A stretch of 10,704 nt of DNA from Lachnospiraceae bacterium (GTDB lineage Bacteria; Bacillota; Clostridia; Lachnospirales; Lachnospiraceae): the NCBI GenBank assembly GCA_900772675.1, contig CAAGRM010000054.1, forward strand, positions 1 to 10,704, given 5' to 3'. Under the pieces are notes generated by a model. The model made no database searches and was not told the DNA's origin. It was given only the letters and a program-made list of their open reading frames with translations. Below, piece by piece: positions 6,985 to 10,704 of the stretch (within the stretch, counting starts at the first letter, position 1; each line of letters opens with the position of its first letter). Position numbers and translations under genes: made by a program.

Positions 6985-8304
6985 TTAAATCTGCGCTACG
7001 ACAAAGATATCATAAATTGCTTTGATTGCTGTTTCAAAGTCGCGGTTTTCAACGCCAATAATGATGTTGAGCTCGCTGGAACCCTGATCGATCATCTTGA
7101 CATTAACGTGTGCATGCGCCAGTGCAGAGAAAATCCTTCCGGCTGTGCCTCTCGTTCTTCTCATACCGCGTCCTACAACAGCAATCAGCGCCAGATCGGA
7201 TTCAAGATCGATAGAATCCGGCTGTACGGCACGATGCAGTCCTGCGATAACCTGCTGTTCTTTTGCTGAAAACTCACTCTGATGAACAAATACCGTCATG
7301 GTATCGATGCCGGACGGCATATGCTCAAAGGAAAGATTGTTATCCTCAAAGACGCCAAGTACTTTTCTGCCAAAGCCAATCTCGGTATTCATCATGCTCT
7401 TCTCAATCGTGATGGATGCGAAGCCTTTCTTTCCTGCGATACCAGTGATTGTAAATTTCGGTTTACTGCAGGTATTCTCCACGATCATGGTTCCCGGATC
7501 CTGTGGCGCATTGGTATTCAACACATGGATCGGGATTCCCTCCTGGCGGAGCGGGAAGATGGAGTCCTCGTGAAGTACGGTTGCTCCCATATAGGAAAGC
7601 TCTCGCAGTTCACGATACGTGATCGTAGAAATAACCTCCGGATCCTTCACGATGCGTGGGTCGGTTACCAGGAAGCCGGAAACATCCGTCCAGTTCTCAT
7701 AAATATCTGCATGTACGGCTTTTGCCACGATGGAACCTGTGATGTCAGAGCCGCCACGGGAGAAGGTTTTTACGCTTCCATCCGGCTTTGCGCCGTAAAA
7801 TCCCGGAATAACGGCGTTATCAAGATTTTTCAGACGTTCGGAAAGCACCTGGTCTGTCTTGTCTGCAAGAAAATTACCATTCTCGTCAAAGCAGATAACT
7901 TCTGCGGAGTCAATATAGGTATATCCCAGATAATTTGCCATTACAATACCATTCAGGTATTCTCCGCGGGATGCGGCATAGTCCTCTCCGGCTGCTGCTG
8001 CAAAATTTTCTGCGATTCTTTCAAATTCCGTGGAAAGATCCAGGCTGAGGTTCAATCCATCGATGATCTCCTGATATCTCGCTTTAATGTTCTGCAGTTT
8101 CTTCTTGAAATCTCTTCCGGCCACTGCAGTACGGTAGCAGTCATACAGCATATCCGTTACTTTTGTGTCTGCGGAATTTCGTTTTCCCGGAGCGGAAGGC
8201 ACCACATATCTTCTTCCCTCATCGGCGCGGATGATGTCTCCGACCTTTTTAAACTGCTCTGCGCTCGCGAGGGAGCTGCCGCCGAATTTTACTACTTTCT
8301 TCAT
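6985..8304 (-). CDS. Aspartate kinase (monofunctional, with two ACT domains)
   Basis: Aspartate kinase phosphorylates L-aspartate as the first step toward lysine, threonine, methionine and diaminopimelate. The 439-residue product has the nucleotide-binding KFGGSS at 6-11, FSRGGSDITGSIVAKA near 181-196 and TDPR at 214-217. It also has MGATVLHEDSIFPLR near 239-253. The C-terminus carries two ACT-type regulatory segments, about 288-350 (FASITIEKSMMN) and 370-435 (LALIAVVGRGM, then QGSSELNIIIGV). Feedback control by an end-product amino acid is therefore expected, but which one cannot be read. No homoserine dehydrogenase domain follows. ATG 8304 has AAGGAG 8 nt upstream. The gene is flanked by its own promoter and terminator, so it is probably monocistronic. 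I give no symbol because lysC, thrA-like and dapG paralogues cannot be told apart here. Confidence 0.95.
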   Translation of the reverse strand: MKKVVKFGGSSLASAEQFKKVGDIIRADEGRRYVVPSAPGKRNSADTKVTDMLYDCYRTAVAGRDFKKKLQNIKARYQEIIDGLNLSLDLSTEFERIAENFAAAAGEDYAASRGEYLNGIVMANYLGYTYIDSAEVICFDENGNFLADKTDQVLSERLKNLDNAVIPGFYGAKPDGSVKTFSRGGSDITGSIVAKAVHADIYENWTDVSGFLVTDPRIVKDPEVISTITYRELRELSYMGATVLHEDSIFPLRQEGIPIHVLNTNAPQDPGTMIVENTCSKPKFTITGIAGKKGFASITIEKSMMNTEIGFGRKVLGVFEDNNLSFEHMPSGIDTMTVFVHQSEFSAKEQQVIAGLHRAVQPDSIDLESDLALIAVVGRGMRRTRGTAGRIFSALAHAHVNVKMIDQGSSELNIIIGVENRDFETAIKAIYDIFVVAQI

Positions 8305-8392
8305 AATAATCTCTCCTTGCGTTCTTTTCGGATATCTTTCGAAATCTCATTTTTCAGCCCGTCACTTTATCGTTAGAAAGCTGTTACGTACT

Positions 8393-8421
8393 AGATTAGA
8401 ACAAAAAGCTGTATCAGTCAA
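8393..8421 (-). promoter_or_regulatory. Probable sigma-A promoter of the aspartate kinase gene
   Basis: On the minus strand, TTGACT (8421-8416) is a five-of-six -35 match. The -10 box is either TCTAAT (8400-8395, five of six but a short 15-nt spacer) or TAATCT (8398-8393, 17-nt spacer but a poorer match). The start would fall near 8386-8390, leaving a leader of about 85 nt. The position in the 171-bp gap after the GH32 gene fits an independent transcription unit. Confidence 0.55.
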
Positions 8422-8475
8422 GAACTTTTTCGCTATTTTTCTCTCAATGGCGAAACATTTACTGTTTTTGCTGTT

Positions 8476-9795
8476 TCATTCATTCCACAGATAAATCTCC
8501 GGTTTTTTCTCCGTTTTATAGGAGAATGTCTCTCCAAGACTGTATACCGCCTGGCTTAACACATACTCACCATCGTTTGCATAGATTTCGATCAGATTTG
8601 AATCCACAAAGATTTCCAGAAGATCTCCCTCCTTTAGCTGCGGTGTCTCGGCACGGAGCCATCCCCTTGCTCCGGATGGGTAGACCCCCGTACGGTCTGT
8701 GCAGACTTTTCCACTCTGCCGCCAGATCTTATATCCGCCGATTTCCAGGCTTTCTCCCTCTTTTAACTCCGCGCGAATCAACGCACAATCTCCGCATGCA
8801 GAAGCCAGAGAATCTGTCTTTTTACAGAATCCCTCACGGATTGCCGGAAGAACACGGAAGTAAATGTGGTCGTTCTGTACATCCACGATGCGCGGCAGAG
8901 AGAACATTCCGTTCCACGTACCCTCAACCGGTTCCGGCATCCGAAGCCACGCGATCGAAATCCGCTTTCCGTCTGCATCTGCCATGGTCTGCGGCGCATA
9001 GAGATCACCGCCGCAATCCAGAAGCTGCCATTTCTCTGGAAACTCCATCGTACAGTTTTTTTCATCAAAGAATGGCAGCATACAGATCGCCTGATCCGCG
9101 TAGCCGTCGGTATCCTCGATCAGTCCCATCGGGGAAAATACAAAGACGCTGCGTCCGTTCACCGTAAAAAGATCCGGACACTCCCACATCCAGCCAAGTT
9201 TCGACCCGGTCGTCGCCTGTCCTGCCAGGTGCCAGTTCGACAGATCTTCACTCTTGTAAAACAAGGCCTCTCCTTTATGATCCTTCGTTGTGCTTCCAAG
9301 TACCATATACCACGCATCGCTTCCCTTCCATACCTTCGGATCGCGCGTATGGGTATTGTCACCGATTTTGGGATCAGTGAGTGCCGGAATGACAACCTCT
9401 TTATCCCCGAATACGTCAAAATGCATGCCGTCCTTTGAGGTAATGTGGAGCTGTGCTGATGTAAAATCCTGATCCAGACACAGATGAATATCTTTCGGAT
9501 CTACCTGATTATAATGAACACCGGTGTAAAAAAGATGCAGTACACCATCCTTTTCCACGGCACTTCCCGAAAAGCAGCCGTTCTGATCCTCAAAAAGGCT
9601 CGGAAACAGCGCAACGCCGACATGCTCCCAGTGAATCAGATCCGGACTCACCGCATGACCCCAGTGCATCGTACCCCAGCGCGGCGCGTACGGAAAATGC
9701 TGATAAAAAAGATGATACTGTCCCTTGTAATAAATCATGCCGTTCGGGTCATTCACCCAGTTGCCCGGCGCTTTTACGTGTAATCTGTTTTTCAT
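8476..9795 (-). CDS. GH32 beta-fructosidase (sucrose / sucrose-6-phosphate hydrolase type)
   Basis: The enzyme hydrolyses beta-fructofuranosyl bonds, as in sucrose, sucrose-6-phosphate or short fructans. The 439-residue product carries all three GH32 acidic sites: WVNDPNG with nucleophile Asp16, RDP at 151-153, and WECPDLF with acid/base Glu205. The five-bladed propeller is followed by a C-terminal beta-sandwich from about residue 330 (FVDSNLIEIYANDG at 396-409). No signal peptide or anchor is seen, so it acts in the cytosol on imported sugar. The neighbouring gene is an ABC permease, not a PTS component, which favours free sucrose or fructo-oligosaccharides over sucrose-6-phosphate; this is inference. 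The ribosome site AAAGGAG is 12 nt from the ATG, which is long. No clear promoter lies between the upstream terminator and the start, so read-through from the ABC operon is likely. Confidence 0.93.
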   Translation of the reverse strand: MKNRLHVKAPGNWVNDPNGMIYYKGQYHLFYQHFPYAPRWGTMHWGHAVSPDLIHWEHVGVALFPSLFEDQNGCFSGSAVEKDGVLHLFYTGVHYNQVDPKDIHLCLDQDFTSAQLHITSKDGMHFDVFGDKEVVIPALTDPKIGDNTHTRDPKVWKGSDAWYMVLGSTTKDHKGEALFYKSEDLSNWHLAGQATTGSKLGWMWECPDLFTVNGRSVFVFSPMGLIEDTDGYADQAICMLPFFDEKNCTMEFPEKWQLLDCGGDLYAPQTMADADGKRISIAWLRMPEPVEGTWNGMFSLPRIVDVQNDHIYFRVLPAIREGFCKKTDSLASACGDCALIRAELKEGESLEIGGYKIWRQSGKVCTDRTGVYPSGARGWLRAETPQLKEGDLLEIFVDSNLIEIYANDGEYVLSQAVYSLGETFSYKTEKKPEIYLWNE

Positions 9796-9837
9796 ATCGC
9801 CATATAGCTCCTTTTCTGTCTTTTTCCTGTTATTTTC

Positions 9838-9886
9838 AAAAAAGCCGGGAAAGAAAGCTTTTTGTTTCCGCCTCCTTTGCCCGGCT
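9838..9886 (-). terminator. Intrinsic terminator after the sugar ABC permease
   Basis: On the minus strand, AGCCGGG (9886-9880) pairs with CCCGGCT (9849-9843). The stem can extend by AAAG with CTTT past a bulged C, and the loop is large. Six T residues follow (9843-9838, the first paired). It lies 46 nt after the permease stop and 42 nt before the GH32 start, so it should end or attenuate the transport operon. Confidence 0.82.
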
Positions 9887-9932
9887 GTCTTGTTCTGTCG
9901 TTACGAACGATAACATTCGGTTTCTCGTTTTC

Positions 9933-10704
9933 TTATTTGACCGCTCCGGCTACAACACCGTTGATGATCTGTTTCTGCAGTACCACATACAGAATCAGAA
10001 TCGGAACGACACAAAGCAGAAGACCTGCCATAATGGTTCCGTAATCTGCGGAATAGGTTCCGTAGAAGCTGTAGGTAGAAAGCGGCAGAGTCAGCAGCTT
10101 TTTGTCGGTCAGCACCAGGGATGGCAGAAGGAAGTCATTCCAGAATGCCATCGCATTCATGATTACCATGGTGGAAATGATCGGCTTTAACAGCGGGAAC
10201 ACGATGCGGAAGAAGGTCTGGGTGTGGGTACAGCCGTCGATGTAAGCGGCCTCCTCCAGCGCCAGCGGGATACTTCCGCGGATGAATCCGTGGAACATGA
10301 ACACGGACATCGCCATGGAAAATCCGGTGTGCATGAAGATCAGGGTCAGTCTGTGGTTCAGAATGTTTAAGGTTCCGCCGTATACACTGACAAGCGGGAT
10401 CATGATTGCCTGGAACGGAATGATCATGGATGCAACCATCAGTGCAAAGATGATATTGGAAAATACGTTGACATTACGCACGATGTAGTAGGCCAGCATA
10501 GCTGCAAGTACCGTAACCAGTACGGTTGCTGTTACAGTTACAACCAGAGAGTTCTTAAAGGCATTCAGGAAATTCATCTGATTGAATGCTTTTACAAAGT
10601 TATCAAATGAAAGACCTTTGATCGTAAACAGCCAGGAGAACGGGCTCTTGATGATATCACGTTTCTGTTTTAAGGAGTTGATGATAACCATGGAAAACGG
10701 GAAC
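9933..10704 (-). CDS. MalG-type carbohydrate ABC transporter permease (5' end outside window)
   Basis: This is the second inner-membrane permease of a CUT1 sugar importer, working with a MalF-type permease, a solute-binding protein and an MsmX-type ATPase that lie outside the window. The reading frame continues to the right edge (FPFSMVIINSLK), a typical region just after the first membrane helix, so the true start is missing; the ATG at 10691 is internal. Membrane segments are clear at about residues 50-70, 78-100, 112-135, 160-180 and 215-240 of the visible part. The EAA loop reads EEAAYIDGCTHTQTFFRIVF and continues PLLKP, the ATPase contact site. The C-terminus ends VAGAVK, common in this family. 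Substrate is unknown; the GH32 neighbour suggests sucrose or fructo-oligosaccharides. Confidence 0.94.
   Translation of the reverse strand, partial: FPFSMVIINSLKQKRDIIKSPFSWLFTIKGLSFDNFVKAFNQMNFLNAFKNSLVVTVTATVLVTVLAAMLAYYIVRNVNVFSNIIFALMVASMIIPFQAIMIPLVSVYGGTLNILNHRLTLIFMHTGFSMAMSVFMFHGFIRGSIPLALEEAAYIDGCTHTQTFFRIVFPLLKPIISTMVIMNAMAFWNDFLLPSLVLTDKKLLTLPLSTYSFYGTYSADYGTIMAGLLLCVVPILILYVVLQKQIINGVVAGAVK

Noticed and set aside
7282..8376. Long open frame (364 codons) on the plus strand
   Set aside because: It lies antisense to the aspartate kinase gene, whose motifs are complete. The product is rich in Cys, His and Ile with no recognisable domain, and no ribosome site fits.
8305..8475. Lysine riboswitch or T-box ahead of aspartate kinase
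   Set aside because: The gap is only 171 bp and much of it lies upstream of the promoter. I saw no T-box sequence or multi-helix core.
8422..8475. Terminator for the GH32 gene
   Set aside because: Only short AT-rich stems can be drawn (for example TTTCGC with GCGAAA) and no T-tract follows at the right place.
1..10704. CRISPR array, insertion sequence, phage gene, tRNA or rRNA
   Set aside because: No regular spaced repeats, transposase-like protein, terminal inverted repeats or RNA gene patterns were seen on either strand by eye.

Overview
The window reads as ordinary chromosomal DNA of a spore-forming Clostridia, most likely Lachnospiraceae. The evidence is a pyrH-frr-uppS-cdsA-dxr-rseP core operon, strong AGGAGG-type ribosome binding sites, a SleC/SpoIID-like spore-cortex-lytic protein and a gut-type sugar ABC permease next to a GH32 enzyme. 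Base composition looks close to balanced. All nine genes lie on the minus strand, so transcription runs from high to low coordinates. The organism is inferred from gene order and protein character only.

From right to left: (1) 10704-9933, the C-terminal part of a MalG-type sugar ABC permease, with a strong intrinsic terminator at 9838-9886; (2) 9795-8476, a cytosolic GH32 beta-fructosidase, probably part of the same sucrose or fructo-oligosaccharide locus; (3) 8304-6985, a monofunctional aspartate kinase with its own probable promoter (around 8393-8421) and a clear terminator (6891-6931); (4) a 283-bp intergenic region holding that terminator, an inverted repeat, three helically phased GTAA repeats and a near-consensus promoter at 6758-6786; (5) 6701-1211, the six-gene operon pyrH, frr, uppS, cdsA, dxr and rseP; (6) 1136 to the left edge, a 5'-complete, 3'-truncated SleC-like lytic enzyme.

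The six-gene operon is a growth-housekeeping set. UMP kinase and ribosome recycling factor serve nucleotide and translation metabolism. Dxr starts the MEP isoprenoid pathway, UppS makes the undecaprenyl carrier, CdsA makes CDP-diacylglycerol, and RseP is the site-2 membrane protease. The SleC-like gene that follows belongs functionally to sporulation and germination, and a terminator-like hairpin separates it from the operon.

I found no evidence of a new multi-gene system. The most interesting spot is the rseP/sleC-like junction (about 1107-1191). There a 19-bp hairpin with a U-tract, a strong Shine-Dalgarno with an out-of-frame ATG, two six-base homopolymers and a sigma-K-like promoter match all overlap. 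The pyrH promoter region, with phased direct repeats, is second.
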